DNA from: an uncultured Selenomonadales bacterium
GTDB lineage: Bacteria; Bacillota; Negativicutes; DSM-1736; Dendrosporobacteraceae
Direction of reading: 5' to 3'
DNA: 64,000 nucleotides
Assembly (NCBI GenBank): GCA_946407015.1
Contig: CAMJML010000004.1
Location: 124,001 to 188,000 of the forward strand
The first letter of the stretch is position 1. Each line of letters starts with the position of its first letter. A program made the position numbers and the translations under genes. Positions 16,659 to 26,695 of this stretch are shown one piece after another. The notes below the pieces were generated by a model. The model saw only the letters and a list, made by a program, of their open reading frames with translations. It was not told where the DNA came from and searched no databases.

Positions 16659-17327
16659 ATGAAATCGAACAAACAGCTGGAGACCTATATTCCGTTCGTT
16701 AATTTTGTTGCTGATATTATCGGACCGCATTGTGAAGTGCTTCTACATGATGTTATTGATGTACAAAACTCCGTCATAGCCATCCGCAATGGCTATATCA
16801 GCGGGCGCCAACTGGGATGTCCGCTGACTGACTTTGGCTTGGAGATGCTTGAGAGTAAGGCTTATCTGAAGCAAAATGCCATTGTCAATTATTTAAGCCG
16901 TACTTCGGGCGGCGAGAAATTGAGATCCTCCACTTATTTTATTAAAGATGAAGAAGACAGATTAATCGGCATGCTGTGCGTCAATATTCTGATCTCACCG
17001 GATAACCAGGTTGTGAAGGATTTGACCGACAAACTGATCAACGCTTTATTTACGAACCCTGCAGCCGTAAATACGCCTGTTCAGGAGAATGAAAAAGTCG
17101 TGGAATCGCTGCATTCATCCATTGAAAATGTTGTAGAATCGGCTATCAGTAAAATCATGGATGTCTATGACATCCCGGTGGAGCGCATGTCGGTTGAAGA
17201 AAAAACCGCCATTGTACAAAAATTAAATGCAAATGGCATCTTCAAGATCAAAGGTGCCATCACGAAAGTGGCCAGTACGCTGCAAACTTCAGAAAGCACG
17301 GTTTATCGTTATCTTTCTGCCAAGTAG
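16659..17327 (+). CDS. YheO-type PAS/HTH transcriptional regulator
   Basis: A 222-residue regulator with the YheO-like PAS domain in the N-terminal half (YIPFVNFVADIIGPHCEVLL, then the sensor strand ending GMLCVNILI) and a C-terminal helix-turn-helix (IKGAITKVASTLQTSESTVY). Relatives control catabolism of D-amino acids, dipeptides or 2-iminoacid-generating substrates. I chose ATG 16659 rather than 16653 because AGGAG (16647-16651) then has a 7-base spacing. It stands directly before ridA, threonine deaminase and an amino-acid permease on the same strand and is their likely regulator. Confidence 0.85.
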   Translation: MKSNKQLETYIPFVNFVADIIGPHCEVLLHDVIDVQNSVIAIRNGYISGRQLGCPLTDFGLEMLESKAYLKQNAIVNYLSRTSGGEKLRSSTYFIKDEEDRLIGMLCVNILISPDNQVVKDLTDKLINALFTNPAAVNTPVQENEKVVESLHSSIENVVESAISKIMDVYDIPVERMSVEEKTAIVQKLNANGIFKIKGAITKVASTLQTSESTVYRYLSAK

Positions 17328-17624
17328 CAGCTATACCGCAGGGAAGCCGGTGGAGTCAGCCCTACTTCACCGCTGCCTGCATGCGGAATTTTTGCCCGTA
17401 CATAGCGCAGTTTATTTTTTTTGTAACATTGTAATAAAAAAATATTATCATAGTAAAAAATTATTACAAAGTTAATCCGTATATCCTAAAGCGTGGCAGT
17501 CTATATGGCATAAAAGGCAAGGCTTTGCGCTGAGTTTTGTGCTGTATTTCAGGGACAGACAAATGTCTCGAATATAAATGACTGAATCATGCCATACACT
17601 AACATCATGACAAGGAGGAGAAAA

Positions 17625-18011
17625 ATGAAAGAAGTAATCGAAACGAAAAATGCCCCTCAGGCCATTGGTCCCTATTCACAAGCCAGGATGTTTGGCGGTT
17701 ACTTGTTTACATCCGGTCAAATCGCAATTGATCCCCAAACCGGTGAAGTGGTTGTCGGCGGTATTGAAGCTCAGGCTACCCAGGTGATGGAGAATCTCAA
17801 GCAGGTACTGCTTGCGGCGGGAATGAGCTTTGATGATGTTTTGAAAACCACTGTCTTTATCACCGATATGGATAATTTTGCTGCTGTCAATGCGATCTAC
17901 GGTCGCTATTTTACCGGCAAATTGCCTGCACGGTCGTGTGTCGAGGTTTCGAAGCTGCCTAAAGGTGTCTTAGTCGAAATTGAAGTCATCGCTGCCAGCC
18001 ACAGCAAATAA
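17625..18011 (+). CDS. ridA: RidA family enamine/imine deaminase
   Basis: A 128-residue RidA/YjgF protein. It hydrolyses reactive 2-aminoacrylate and 2-aminocrotonate intermediates released by PLP dehydratases to 2-oxoacids and ammonia. Visible family features are NAPQAIGPYSQA, the substrate Arg in ARSCVEVSKLP and the VEIEVIA C-terminus. ATG 17625 follows AAGGAGGAG. It is 12 bases upstream of threonine deaminase, precisely the enzyme whose intermediates it clears, so the operon makes biochemical sense. Confidence 0.95.
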   Translation: MKEVIETKNAPQAIGPYSQARMFGGYLFTSGQIAIDPQTGEVVVGGIEAQATQVMENLKQVLLAAGMSFDDVLKTTVFITDMDNFAAVNAIYGRYFTGKLPARSCVEVSKLPKGVLVEIEVIAASHSK

Positions 18012-18023
18012 GGAGATGCTAGG

Positions 18024-19232
18024 ATGAAGATCTCATTGGAAGAAATCAATAAAGCCAGAGAAACCCTGGCAGGGATTGCGGTACGGACCGAGCTGGCTTA
18101 TACCAACACGTTGAGTGATTTGACCGGCAACCGTGTTTATTTAAAAATGGAAAATCAGCAGCGTACCGGTTCTTTCAAGTTGAGAGGCGCTTACAACAAA
18201 GTTGCGCATTTAAGCGCAGACGAAAAGCGGCATGGCATCATCGCTTCGTCTGCCGGCAATCATGCCCAGGGAACAGCCCTGGCAGGCACGCTTTTTGGCC
18301 TGCCGGCCACCATTGTAATGCCTAAGACCGCTCCATTATCGAAGGTCAAAGCGACGCGCAGTTACGGTGCCAATGTTGTCCTCCATGGAACCGTTTATGA
18401 TGAAGCTTTTGCGGAGGCCCAGCGTATTCAAGCCGAACAGCAGCTGACGTTTATTCATCCCTTTAACGATCCGCTGGTCATAGCCGGCCAGGGCACCATC
18501 GGCCTGGAAATCCTGGAGGATTTGCCTGATGTTGAGGCTGTCGTCGTCCCGATTGGCGGCGGCGGGCTGATTGCCGGTATCGCGCTGGCTGTTAAACAGG
18601 TAAGGCCGCAGGTAAAAGTCATTGGTGTCCAGACTAAAAATATGCCATCCATGGCTCAGGCTGTCGCACAGAACAAAATTGTCACCTGCAACGGCAGCCC
18701 GACGATTGCCGACGGCATTGCCGTAAAAACTCCCGGTGACATGACCTTTGAGATCATTCAGCACTATGTGGATGACATTGTGACCGTCGATGAAGAGGAA
18801 ATTGCCAGTGCTATTTTGCTCCTCTTAGAGCGGGTTAAAACCATTGCCGAGGGTGCGGGTGCCGTTGCCGCCGCAGCCGTGCTAAACAGGCTGCAGGGCT
18901 ATTCAAGCCGTAAAATTGCAGCCGTCATCAGCGGGGGAAATATTGATGTCAATATGATGGCGCGCATTATCAACAAGGGCATGGCGAAATCGGGTCGCAA
19001 GGCTGTCTTTAATATGATTATTCCCGACAAGCCCGGCTCCCTGTGCCGGATTTTGCAGCTGACGGCCGAAACCGGCGCGAACGTGCTGAATGTTACCCAT
19101 CACCGGGAAAGCCGCAATGTGCCGTTAGGTTATGCAACCGTGGAACTGGAATTGGAGACTGCCGATCAGGAACAGATTGATGCGATCAAAGAGCGGATGG
19201 AGCAACACCAGTATTGTGTCAATATTGTATGA
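18024..19232 (+). CDS. tdcB: Threonine ammonia-lyase (threonine/serine dehydratase) with ACT domain
   Basis: A 402-residue PLP enzyme converting threonine to 2-oxobutanoate and ammonia. The PLP lysine is in TGSFKLRGA, the phosphate-binding loop is [12 protein letters not shown], and the SSAGNHAQG motif is present. A C-terminal ACT domain occupies about residues 330-402 ([20 protein letters not shown]). This architecture matches the 400-residue catabolic/biosynthetic class with one ACT domain rather than the 514-residue IlvA with two. The neighbours RidA, an amino-acid permease and a 2-oxoacid:ferredoxin oxidoreductase downstream point to catabolism. The gene symbol is by role; ilvA would be an alternative. 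Confidence 0.93.
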   Translation: MKISLEEINKARETLAGIAVRTELAYTNTLSDLTGNRVYLKMENQQRTGSFKLRGAYNKVAHLSADEKRHGIIASSAGNHAQGTALAGTLFGLPATIVMPKTAPLSKVKATRSYGANVVLHGTVYDEAFAEAQRIQAEQQLTFIHPFNDPLVIAGQGTIGLEILEDLPDVEAVVVPIGGGGLIAGIALAVKQVRPQVKVIGVQTKNMPSMAQAVAQNKIVTCNGSPTIADGIAVKTPGDMTFEIIQHYVDDIVTVDEEEIASAILLLLERVKTIAEGAGAVAAAAVLNRLQGYSSRKIAAVISGGNIDVNMMARIINKGMAKSGRKAVFNMIIPDKPGSLCRILQLTAETGANVLNVTHHRESRNVPLGYATVELELETADQEQIDAIKERMEQHQYCVNIV

Positions 19233-19251
19233 TGAACAGGAGGGAAAACAG

Positions 19252-20643
19252 ATGGAAGAAAAACAGTTGACCCGGGGATTAAAGGCGCGCCACATTGAGC
19301 TGATTGCTTTAGGTGGAACCATCGGGGTTGGCCTTTTCATGGGTTCGGCCAGCACCATCAAGTGGGCCGGACCGTCGGTGCTGCTGGCTTATGCGTTAGC
19401 CGGTGTCGCGATGTTTTTTGTGATGAGGATTATGGGAGAAATGCTTTATTTAGAACCGGTAACCGGCTCCTTTGCCACTTACGGGCATAAGTATATCAGC
19501 CCCTGGGCGGGCTATATAACGGCTTGGTGCTATTGGTTCCTCTGGGTTACGGTCGGTATGTCCGAAGTGACGGCGATCGGTATTTATATGAATTATTGGT
19601 TCCCGGATTTGCCGCAGTGGATACCGGCCTTAATCGGCGTGGCCATTGTTGCCGGGGCTAATTTGACGGCTGTGAAATATTATGGTGAATTTGAATTCTG
19701 GTTTGCCCTGATTAAGGTGGTCACGATTGTTATCATGCTGCTCATCGGTTTTGGTATCATCTTTTTTGGTTTGGGCAATGCCGGGCAAGCCGTAGGGATT
19801 GGCAATCTGTTCAATCATGGCGGCTTCTTTGCAGGCGGTTTGGAAGGCTTTTTATTTGCGCTGTGTCTGGTAACGGCGGCTTATCAGGGGGTAGAACTTG
19901 TCGGAATTACAGCCGGTGAGGCGGAGAATCCGCGAGAAAGCCTGCGCAGTGCCACCAAGAATATCATCTGGCGCATCCTTATCTTCTATATCGGCGCAAT
20001 TTTCGTCATCGTTTCAATTTATCCCTGGAATCAGATTGGTACAATCGGCAGTCCGTTTGTTATGACATTCTCCAAAGTCGGTATCGCTGCCGCCGCCGGT
20101 ATTATCAACTTTGTGGTGCTTACGGCGGCCATGTCAGGATGTAACAGCGGCATTTACAGTGCAGGCAGGATGCTGTATACTTTAGCGCAAAATGGACAGG
20201 CGCCGAAATTCTTTAAGCAAGTTTCACCAAGCGGTGTCCCGGCCAACAGTATCAAAATTACCATTGCCTGCCTGCTGATCGGCGTGTTTTTCAACTATAT
20301 TTATCCGAATTCCAAGCTATTCGTCTATATCTACAGTGCCAGTATCCTGCCGGGGATGGCTCCCTGGATCGTCTTATGCATCAGCCAGCTTAAATTCAGG
20401 AAAAGATGGGGCAAGGAAATGGAGGCCCATCCTTTCAAATCTCCGTTATTTCCGATCAGCAACTATGTCACGCTTATCTTTTTATGCTTAGTCCTGGTCG
20501 GTATGTGGTTTAACAAAGATACACAGGGCGGGTTGATTGCCGGCGCAGTGTTCTGTGTGATCGTCACCGTGTTCTATCATGCTCTGGGGATCGGCAAAAG
20601 ACAGGGAATTAAGCCAGAAGAGAAAGATCTCAGCGCGGAATAA
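19252..20643 (+). CDS. APC-family amino-acid permease (AAT type)
   Basis: A 463-residue, 12-helix amino-acid:proton symporter. The helix-1 motif [16 protein letters not shown] and the [14 protein letters not shown] start are typical of the AAT subfamily (ProY, CycA, AnsP relatives). ATG 19252 follows CAGGAGGG; upstream in-frame sequence overlaps the threonine deaminase gene and is not coding. It begins 20 bases after threonine deaminase, so it probably supplies the substrate (threonine, serine or a related amino acid) for that operon. Confidence 0.9.
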   Translation: MEEKQLTRGLKARHIELIALGGTIGVGLFMGSASTIKWAGPSVLLAYALAGVAMFFVMRIMGEMLYLEPVTGSFATYGHKYISPWAGYITAWCYWFLWVTVGMSEVTAIGIYMNYWFPDLPQWIPALIGVAIVAGANLTAVKYYGEFEFWFALIKVVTIVIMLLIGFGIIFFGLGNAGQAVGIGNLFNHGGFFAGGLEGFLFALCLVTAAYQGVELVGITAGEAENPRESLRSATKNIIWRILIFYIGAIFVIVSIYPWNQIGTIGSPFVMTFSKVGIAAAAGIINFVVLTAAMSGCNSGIYSAGRMLYTLAQNGQAPKFFKQVSPSGVPANSIKITIACLLIGVFFNYIYPNSKLFVYIYSASILPGMAPWIVLCISQLKFRKRWGKEMEAHPFKSPLFPISNYVTLIFLCLVLVGMWFNKDTQGGLIAGAVFCVIVTVFYHALGIGKRQGIKPEEKDLSAE

Positions 20644-20999
20644 GAAAATTTTGGGGCGCAACGGGAACGATACCCCAAAATATTCGTGATCCTGCCGTCA
20701 TAAATGTGCAGGATGGAGGATATTGACAATAAGGATCAGAACGAATATACTAAAACTAGCAATGAAGCTCTCGTATTTCTACGGGAGCTTTTACTTTTAT
20801 CCTACGAGCGAAGCCTCGTTTTTTTAAAGCTTGTTTTAGGAAATATCCTTAAATAGACCGAATGTAGAAAGTTGGGGCATTTAAATTTAAGTGGTAATAT
20901 TCTTTTTCATTCAATGCAGTTATAAAAAAAGAGAGAAAGGAGAGCAGTTCGTAAAACCAGCTATTTTCTAATGATGACAATAAGGGAGATGAGTGTACG
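20644..20999 (+). other. Intergenic stretch with two terminator-like hairpins
   Basis: TTTTGGGG (about 20649-20656) and CCCCAAAA form one hairpin right after the permease stop. A second, AAGCTCTCGTA...ACGGGAGCTT (about 20764-20791) followed by TTACTTTT, looks like a true terminator. The remaining 200 bases hold only the presumed promoter of the DcuC-type gene, with no clear boxes. Confidence 0.6.
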
Positions 21000-22250
21000 A
21001 TGATGCTGACGGTTGGTGTTATTTTAGTTATTGCGACGATTTACTTTTTAGTCAGGCGCTATGATGCACGTTTGGTGCTTTTAGTGGCAGGCATAGTTAT
21101 GGCCAGTGCGGCAGGGAATCCCATGGCTGCTTTAAATTCTTTCGCTAAAGAAATGACAAATTCCGGACTGATTCAGGCTGTATGTTCTGTCATGGGTTTT
21201 GCGATGGTGATGCGCTTTACCGAATGTGATAAGCATTTAATCAATCTGATGGCCAATGGTTTGGGGAAGGTCCGTCCGTTTTTAATTCCCGGTGTGGTTA
21301 TTGCCACGTATGCAGTCAATGTGGCTTTGCCTAGTGCAGCCGGAACGGCAGCGGCAGCGGGTGCAATTTTTATACCGCTCATGATGTCTGCGGGGGTACA
21401 TCCTGCCATGGCGGCAGCCGCGGTCAAATGTGGTACCTATGGCAGTATGCTCAATCCTGGATTAGCTCATAATCCGATGGTCGCAAAAATTGCCGGGGTA
21501 GGCGTTATGGAGGTTATCGCTTTTCAGTTTAAAGCCAATATTGCATCCCTGCTTGCCGCGACGGTTTTGATTACCGCTATTGCCTATTATAAGAAAGAAC
21601 ATAAAGGTTACCATGCGGAAGGCCTGGAAGTAGACAGTTATTTTAAAGTCAATCTACTCTATGCCTTGATGCCGGTTTTTCCAATTTTGGTTCTTATCTT
21701 GGGGGCAACCATGGTTCCTGCCTTAAAAACTGATGTGCCACAGGCTATGATTATTGGTTGTGCGCTGGCCCTTTTGGTGACCAGAAAAAATCCCGTCGGA
21801 CTGAGTAATGCCTTTTTTGACGGCATGGGGAAAGCTTACGGCGAAATCATCGGCATTATTATTTCTGCAGGGGTCTTTGTATCCGGTCTGAGTGCAATGG
21901 GGCTTGTCAAAGCTTTTATTGACACGATGCTTAACAATCCGGCCATTGTCAAACTGTGTGCAGCGGTTGGTCCTTTTCTCTTAGGCTTTGTTGTCGGTTC
22001 CGGCGATGCGGCGACGATGGCGTTTAACCAGGCGGTTACACCGCATGCAGGTGATTTTGGCATGGGGGTTGTGCAAATGGGCAGTATGGCTACCTTGGGT
22101 GGTACACTTGGCCGCACGATATCTCCGATAGCCGGTGCTACGATCATCGTAGCCGGTATAGCAGGCATTAGTCCGATGGAGGTGACAAGACGCAATGGGC
22201 TGCCGATTGTTGGAGCCCTAATTATTGGTATGGCGTTTTTACTTTATTAA
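21000..22250 (+). CDS. DcuC-family C4-dicarboxylate/anion carrier
   Basis: A 416-residue integral membrane protein of the DcuC/ion-transporter superfamily with about 11-12 helices. Characteristic segments are NVALPSAAGTAAAAGAIF with a discontinuous helix, GSGDAATMAFNQAV, and a matching second repeat near the C-terminus. DcuC proteins exchange dicarboxylates anaerobically, but relatives carry other organic acids or amino-acid derivatives. The start is ATG 21000 with AAGGGAGATGAG upstream. It lies between the threonine operon and the M20 hydrolase, suggesting import of an amidated substrate or export of an acid product (inference). Confidence 0.85.
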   Translation: MMLTVGVILVIATIYFLVRRYDARLVLLVAGIVMASAAGNPMAALNSFAKEMTNSGLIQAVCSVMGFAMVMRFTECDKHLINLMANGLGKVRPFLIPGVVIATYAVNVALPSAAGTAAAAGAIFIPLMMSAGVHPAMAAAAVKCGTYGSMLNPGLAHNPMVAKIAGVGVMEVIAFQFKANIASLLAATVLITAIAYYKKEHKGYHAEGLEVDSYFKVNLLYALMPVFPILVLILGATMVPALKTDVPQAMIIGCALALLVTRKNPVGLSNAFFDGMGKAYGEIIGIIISAGVFVSGLSAMGLVKAFIDTMLNNPAIVKLCAAVGPFLLGFVVGSGDAATMAFNQAVTPHAGDFGMGVVQMGSMATLGGTLGRTISPIAGATIIVAGIAGISPMEVTRRNGLPIVGALIIGMAFLLY

Positions 22251-22305
22251 TAGTTGGCAAAAGTAGAGGAACCCCGTACAACCGTATGGAATTTTAATCA
22301 AAAAT

Positions 22306-22346
22306 GCAAGTTTGCACACCGTACAGTGGTGTGCGGCTTGCGTTTT
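22306..22346 (+). terminator. Terminator after the DcuC-type gene
   Basis: GCAAGTTTGCACACC (22306-22320) pairs with GGTGTGCGGCTTGC (22328-22341) with a small internal loop; GTTTTCTTG follows. Confidence 0.8.
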
Positions 22347-22419
22347 CTTGCGGTTATTGGGTCATAATAACACAATACCAATGGGTTCCTATGAACTGAT
22401 TGGGTAAGGAGCTAAACAG

Positions 22420-23724
22420 ATGAAAGCCGATATTTTGGAATTAGTCAAGACCAAGAAAGAAAAACTTGTTCATTGCCGCCGTGATTTGCATCAGTATGCT
22501 GAAGCCGCCTGGACGGAATTTCGCACCGCCTCTATGGTTGCTGAAACCTTAACGCGCCTTGGCTATCAGGTGTCAGTGGGCGAAGAGGTGATTGATGCCG
22601 AAGCGATGATGGGAGTACCTTCACAACCGGAACTGGTGCAGCATCAGGAAAGAGCCATCGCGCAGGGGGCAGATCCGAAGTGGGTAAACCGGATGCAGGG
22701 AGGTAAAACCGGTGTAATGGGAATTCTGCATTTTGCCCAACCGGGACCGGTTGTTGCCTTTCGCTTTGACATGGATGCCAATGATGTTGTGGAAGCTGCA
22801 GCCGAGGGGCATAGGCCCTGGCGGGAAGGCTTTGCTTCTGTCAATTCAGGAGTGATGCATGCCTGTGGGCATGACGGCCATACAGCGATTGGCTTGATGC
22901 TGGCAGAACTGTTAACCGATATTAAGCAGCAACTTGCCGGAACGGTAAAGTTGATTTTTCAGCCTGCCGAGGAAGGGGTAAGAGGTGCGAAAGCGATGGT
23001 TGAACGCGGTATTGTGGATGATGTGGATTTCTTTGTTGGCTTGCATGTGGGCATCGGATTAACGCAAAAAGGTACAATGACTTGCAATACAGTAGGTTTT
23101 TTAGCGACAACGAAAATTGACGCAGTCTATACGGGCGTGCCGGCACATGCCGGGGCGGCCCCGGAAACCGGTCAGAATGCCCTTCTGGCAGCTGCTGCGG
23201 CAGCTCTTAATCTGCATGCCATTTCCCGTCACAGTAAAGGCGCTTCACGGATCAATGTTGGAGTCTTGCAAGCCGGAACCGGGCGCAACGTTATACCCGA
23301 TAAGGCGGTGTTAAAGCTTGAAACGCGCGGGACTACCAGCGAAATTAACGAATATGTCTATCAGCGGGCGGTTACAATTTTAGAAGCAGCGGCGGTGATG
23401 CATAATGTTAGCGTCCATTTGTCCCTGATGGGCGGGGCTGCGAGCTGCACTAATCATCCGCTGCTGGTGCAGCGGCTACAACAGGTTGCTGAAAAAAGCC
23501 GCTTGTTTGATCTCATATTGCCGGAAGGAAATATCGGCGGAAGTGAGGATTGCACCTATTTTATGGAGCGGGTCCAGCAAAACGGAGGGCAGGCCGCTTA
23601 TTTGATGGTAGGTACTGATTTGGCAGCCGGGCACCATGATTCACGCTTTGACTTTGAAGAAGAAAGTTTAGTACACGCGACTGCATTATTAGGCAATGCA
23701 GCGGTTGAGCTTTTGCGCAATTAA
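22420..23724 (+). CDS. M20-family amidohydrolase, AbgA-like
   Basis: A 434-residue metallo-amidohydrolase of the M20D group. The metal site is visible in MHACGHDGHTA and the catalytic glutamate in FQPAEEGVRGA; a C-terminal histidine lies in TDLAAGHH. The long insertion after residue 60 (SQPELVQHQERAIAQGADPK) is typical of AbgA-like p-aminobenzoyl-glutamate hydrolases rather than N-acyl-amino-acid hydrolases. ATG 22420 has AAGGAG upstream. It likely releases an amino acid from an N-acyl or amide conjugate imported by a neighbouring carrier (inference). Confidence 0.85.
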   Translation: MKADILELVKTKKEKLVHCRRDLHQYAEAAWTEFRTASMVAETLTRLGYQVSVGEEVIDAEAMMGVPSQPELVQHQERAIAQGADPKWVNRMQGGKTGVMGILHFAQPGPVVAFRFDMDANDVVEAAAEGHRPWREGFASVNSGVMHACGHDGHTAIGLMLAELLTDIKQQLAGTVKLIFQPAEEGVRGAKAMVERGIVDDVDFFVGLHVGIGLTQKGTMTCNTVGFLATTKIDAVYTGVPAHAGAAPETGQNALLAAAAAALNLHAISRHSKGASRINVGVLQAGTGRNVIPDKAVLKLETRGTTSEINEYVYQRAVTILEAAAVMHNVSVHLSLMGGAASCTNHPLLVQRLQQVAEKSRLFDLILPEGNIGGSEDCTYFMERVQQNGGQAAYLMVGTDLAAGHHDSRFDFEEESLVHATALLGNAAVELLRN

Positions 23725-23870
23725 TCATTTTCCGTACAGTAAAATTTGTGCTGCAATAAGCCGCTGGATGCCAAGAGAGAGACAGTAAAAGTGAGAGGGA
23801 TTTTCCAGAATATGCCGAAGGTAGGATAAAGAAAGACCTGGTTATGCACCATAACAAGGAGGGATGTTTC

Positions 23871-25616
23871 TTGAAAAGCGATTTTAGCTGCCTGTTTGCC
23901 GGTGAAGCCGGTTACGGGGTGATGAGCGCAGGCTCAACCGTGGCCAAGGCGGCCGGGCGTAACAATCTCTGGACTTTTGTCGTCAATGAATATCCATCAC
24001 TGATTAAAGGCGGTCTGAATACCTGTCTGGTCCGCCTGGCGGCCGAGCCGCTCCAGGCTCATGAAGAAGCGATTGATTGTCTGGCTTCTTTGTCCCAGGA
24101 AGGGATGGAGCAAAACTATTCCCGCTTGCAGCCAAACGGCTTATTAATTGCCGATGCATCGCTGGCTGTCGACAGCACCCGGCTGGCGCCCGGCGTCCGG
24201 GTTTATCAGCTGCCGCTCTTGCAAAAGGGCAGCGGCGATGTGGCGAAGATTATGTCCAACAGCGCAATGCTAGGGGCCTTTTGTGCAGTCAGCGGTTTTC
24301 CTATTGAACTGATTGAAGCCGTCCTGGCTGATGAATTTAAGCCGGAAGTGTTTGAGAAAAACCGGGTTTTACTGCGCTCAACCTATGAGGTGGCGCTGCC
24401 GCAGGCGGCTGCAGCCACATTCCCCTTGCCATTTTCGCAGGCGGCGGCAAGGCCGATGCTGATTAACGGCAATGATGCGATCTCTATGGGAGCCTTACAA
24501 GCTGGCTGTAAATTTGCTGCCGGGTACCCGATGACGCCCGGTTCCAGCGTGCTGACCTATCTGGCCGACAACGGCCCGGCTTTCGGGCTGGTGTTTAAGC
24601 AGGCAGAAGACGAAATTGCCGCCATCAACATGCTGATTGGTGCTGGGTTTGCCGGTGTGCGGGCCATCGGTTCTACCAGCGGCGGCGGTTTCTCGCTGAT
24701 GGTCGAGGCGCTTGGTTTTGCCGCTCTGGCCGAAGTACCCTTGGTTATGGTCAATGCTCAGAGGGGCGGTCCCAGCACCGGGCAGCCGACACGTACCGCT
24801 CAGGCAGACCTGGCTTTTGTTCTGAATGCGTCACAAGGGGAGTTTTTGCGCATCGTGGTCGCTCCCGGTGATATCGAAGAGTGCTTTTATGAAACTTTCC
24901 GGGCTTTTAACCTGGCAGAAAAATATCAATTGCCGGTCATCATCCTGACCGATAAATATCTGGCCGATTCTTCGGCAACGCACCCCTTTTTCAAAACCGA
25001 AGGGCTTGCAATCGAACGCGGCAAGCTGGCTGACGCAGCTTGGCTGGCGGCACATCAGCCTTACAAACGTTATGAATTTACCGCCGGCGGCGTGTCGGCA
25101 CGGGCCCTGCCGGGGACGGCCGGGGGCCGTCATATTGCCACCAGCTATACGCATGGCGAGGACGGCTTCTACAGTTCGGGCAACTACGAATATGCCGGAA
25201 GCGAACCGGAAGTGACCGTCAAGGCGCTGGATAAATTGTTCGACAAAGAGCCGCATATTCTGGCCGAGCTTGAGGCTGTCAGGCTGTATGGACCGGAGAC
25301 AGCCGAGCTGACGCTGGTTGTCTGGGGCTCCACTAAGGGAGCGGCCCTGGAAGCCATGACGCTGGCCCAAGCGGCAGGCATCAGCGTCAACGTGCTGCAG
25401 GTCGTCTATCTGTCACCTTTCCCGGCGGCGGCAGTAACGGAGGTTCTCAGCCGGAGCCGGCAAACGCTGCTTGTAGAAGGCAATAAAACGGCGCAGCTGG
25501 GCGGGCTGATCCGTATGCATACCGGCATACAGATTGCCAATCGCTACTTGAAGTATGATTCACGGGCCTTTACACCGTCGCAGATTCTGCTGAAAATCAA
25601 GGAGGTGCTGGCATGA
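23871..25616 (+). CDS. korA: 2-oxoacid:ferredoxin oxidoreductase, fused gamma-alpha subunit
   Basis: A 581-residue subunit containing the gamma domain (FAGEAGYGVMSAGSTVAKAA) and then the alpha pyrimidine-binding domain with YPMTPGSSV, QAEDEIAAINMLIGA and GSTSGGGFSL. It forms a heterodimer with the beta subunit and decarboxylates a 2-oxoacid to acyl-CoA with ferredoxin reduction. The start is TTG 23871 with AAGGAGGG seven bases upstream; the ATG at 23844 would leave no ribosome binding site. The stop overlaps the beta-subunit start (ATGA). Context (threonine deaminase upstream) suggests 2-oxobutanoate as one substrate, but specificity cannot be read. Confidence 0.92.
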   Translation: MKSDFSCLFAGEAGYGVMSAGSTVAKAAGRNNLWTFVVNEYPSLIKGGLNTCLVRLAAEPLQAHEEAIDCLASLSQEGMEQNYSRLQPNGLLIADASLAVDSTRLAPGVRVYQLPLLQKGSGDVAKIMSNSAMLGAFCAVSGFPIELIEAVLADEFKPEVFEKNRVLLRSTYEVALPQAAAATFPLPFSQAAARPMLINGNDAISMGALQAGCKFAAGYPMTPGSSVLTYLADNGPAFGLVFKQAEDEIAAINMLIGAGFAGVRAIGSTSGGGFSLMVEALGFAALAEVPLVMVNAQRGGPSTGQPTRTAQADLAFVLNASQGEFLRIVVAPGDIEECFYETFRAFNLAEKYQLPVIILTDKYLADSSATHPFFKTEGLAIERGKLADAAWLAAHQPYKRYEFTAGGVSARALPGTAGGRHIATSYTHGEDGFYSSGNYEYAGSEPEVTVKALDKLFDKEPHILAELEAVRLYGPETAELTLVVWGSTKGAALEAMTLAQAAGISVNVLQVVYLSPFPAAAVTEVLSRSRQTLLVEGNKTAQLGGLIRMHTGIQIANRYLKYDSRAFTPSQILLKIKEVLA

Positions 25617-26470
25617 GTGCGCAGGATGCCAATCTCGCTTATGTTCCTACCTGGTGCCCCGGCTGTGGTAATTATGGTATTTTTAATTCGCTGAAAAAAG
25701 CATTTGCCACACTCGAACTCGATCTTGAGCAAACCGTTTTAGTCAATGGTATTGGCTGCTCCAGCAAAATCGGCCAGTATATCAATTGCTACCGCATCGA
25801 AACGCTGCACGGCCGCAGCCTGCCGGTGGCTACCGGCGTCAAGCTGGTTAATCATAACCTGACCGTCATTGCCGAAGGCGGCGACGGGGATGGCATGGGC
25901 CTGGGAATGGGGCATTTTGTCCATACTGCCCGCCGCAACCTGGATATCAGCTATTTTATCCATAACAATCAGGTTTATGGCCTGACTAAAGGACAGACCT
26001 CGCCAACCAGCGAACCGGGCATGTTTACTAAATTTACGCCGCCGCCGCTGGGCAATGTTGAGCGGCCGGTGAATATTGTGGATATGGCGATCAGCTTAGG
26101 CGCCAGTTTTGTTGCCCGGGCTTATACGGGCAATATGCCCCATTTGGCCGATATGATGGTCCAGGCTATCCGCCATCGCGGATTTGCCGTAGTCGATATT
26201 TTGCAGCCGTGCGTATCTTTTAACGCAATCAATACCTATGCCTGGTATCAGCAGCGGGTCCGCACCATCGCTGCCGACCATGATCCATCCGATCGTGAAC
26301 GGGCGAAATCCCTGGCCGGGTTATGGGGCGATGAGATTCCCGTTGGCGTGTTTTTGCGGGAGGAAAGGCCGACTTTCGCCGATTCGCTGGCCCAGCTTAA
26401 AGAGGGCCCGCTGACGGAGCAGCCTGTGACCGGCATCAATATCACCGGGCTAATGGAAGAGCTAACATAG
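25613..26470 (+). CDS. korB: 2-oxoacid:ferredoxin oxidoreductase, beta (TPP) subunit
   Basis: A 285-residue thiamine-diphosphate subunit. The CPGCGNYG motif, GIGCSSKIGQY and the TPP/Mg loop GGDGDGMGLGMGHF are all visible. The four-base ATGA overlap with korA indicates translational coupling. There is no separate 4Fe-4S delta subunit nearby; the two-subunit form is typical of this class, with cysteines in the beta subunit. It ends at a strong terminator. Confidence 0.93.
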   Translation: MSAQDANLAYVPTWCPGCGNYGIFNSLKKAFATLELDLEQTVLVNGIGCSSKIGQYINCYRIETLHGRSLPVATGVKLVNHNLTVIAEGGDGDGMGLGMGHFVHTARRNLDISYFIHNNQVYGLTKGQTSPTSEPGMFTKFTPPPLGNVERPVNIVDMAISLGASFVARAYTGNMPHLADMMVQAIRHRGFAVVDILQPCVSFNAINTYAWYQQRVRTIAADHDPSDRERAKSLAGLWGDEIPVGVFLREERPTFADSLAQLKEGPLTEQPVTGINITGLMEELT

Positions 26471-26486
26471 ACACTGGGTAAAAAAG

Positions 26487-26520
26487 GTAATGAGTTTAGA
26501 CTCATTATCTTTTTATTTTT
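26487..26520 (+). terminator. Terminator after korB
   Basis: TAATGAGT and ACTCATTA around a short loop (about 26488-26507) followed by TCTTTTTATTTTT. Confidence 0.85.
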
Positions 26521-26695
26521 ATCTTGATCCTGGCGGGGAAGCTTTTGCACCATAACGGGCTGGAAAGTTGGGGGCAGGGGATGGTCTTGTCAAAATAAGA
26601 TCGTTCCCTGCTCCTGCTTCAAGGAGAGAATTGCATTCTAGATCATCACAAACTGAATAGAATCTTATCAGAATTTATGATTAGAAGGTGAAAGC

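Noticed and set aside
24831..25370. Minus-strand open frame of 179 codons inside korA
   Set aside because: Fully antisense to a conserved enzyme gene, no ribosome binding site; a frame shadow caused by codon bias.
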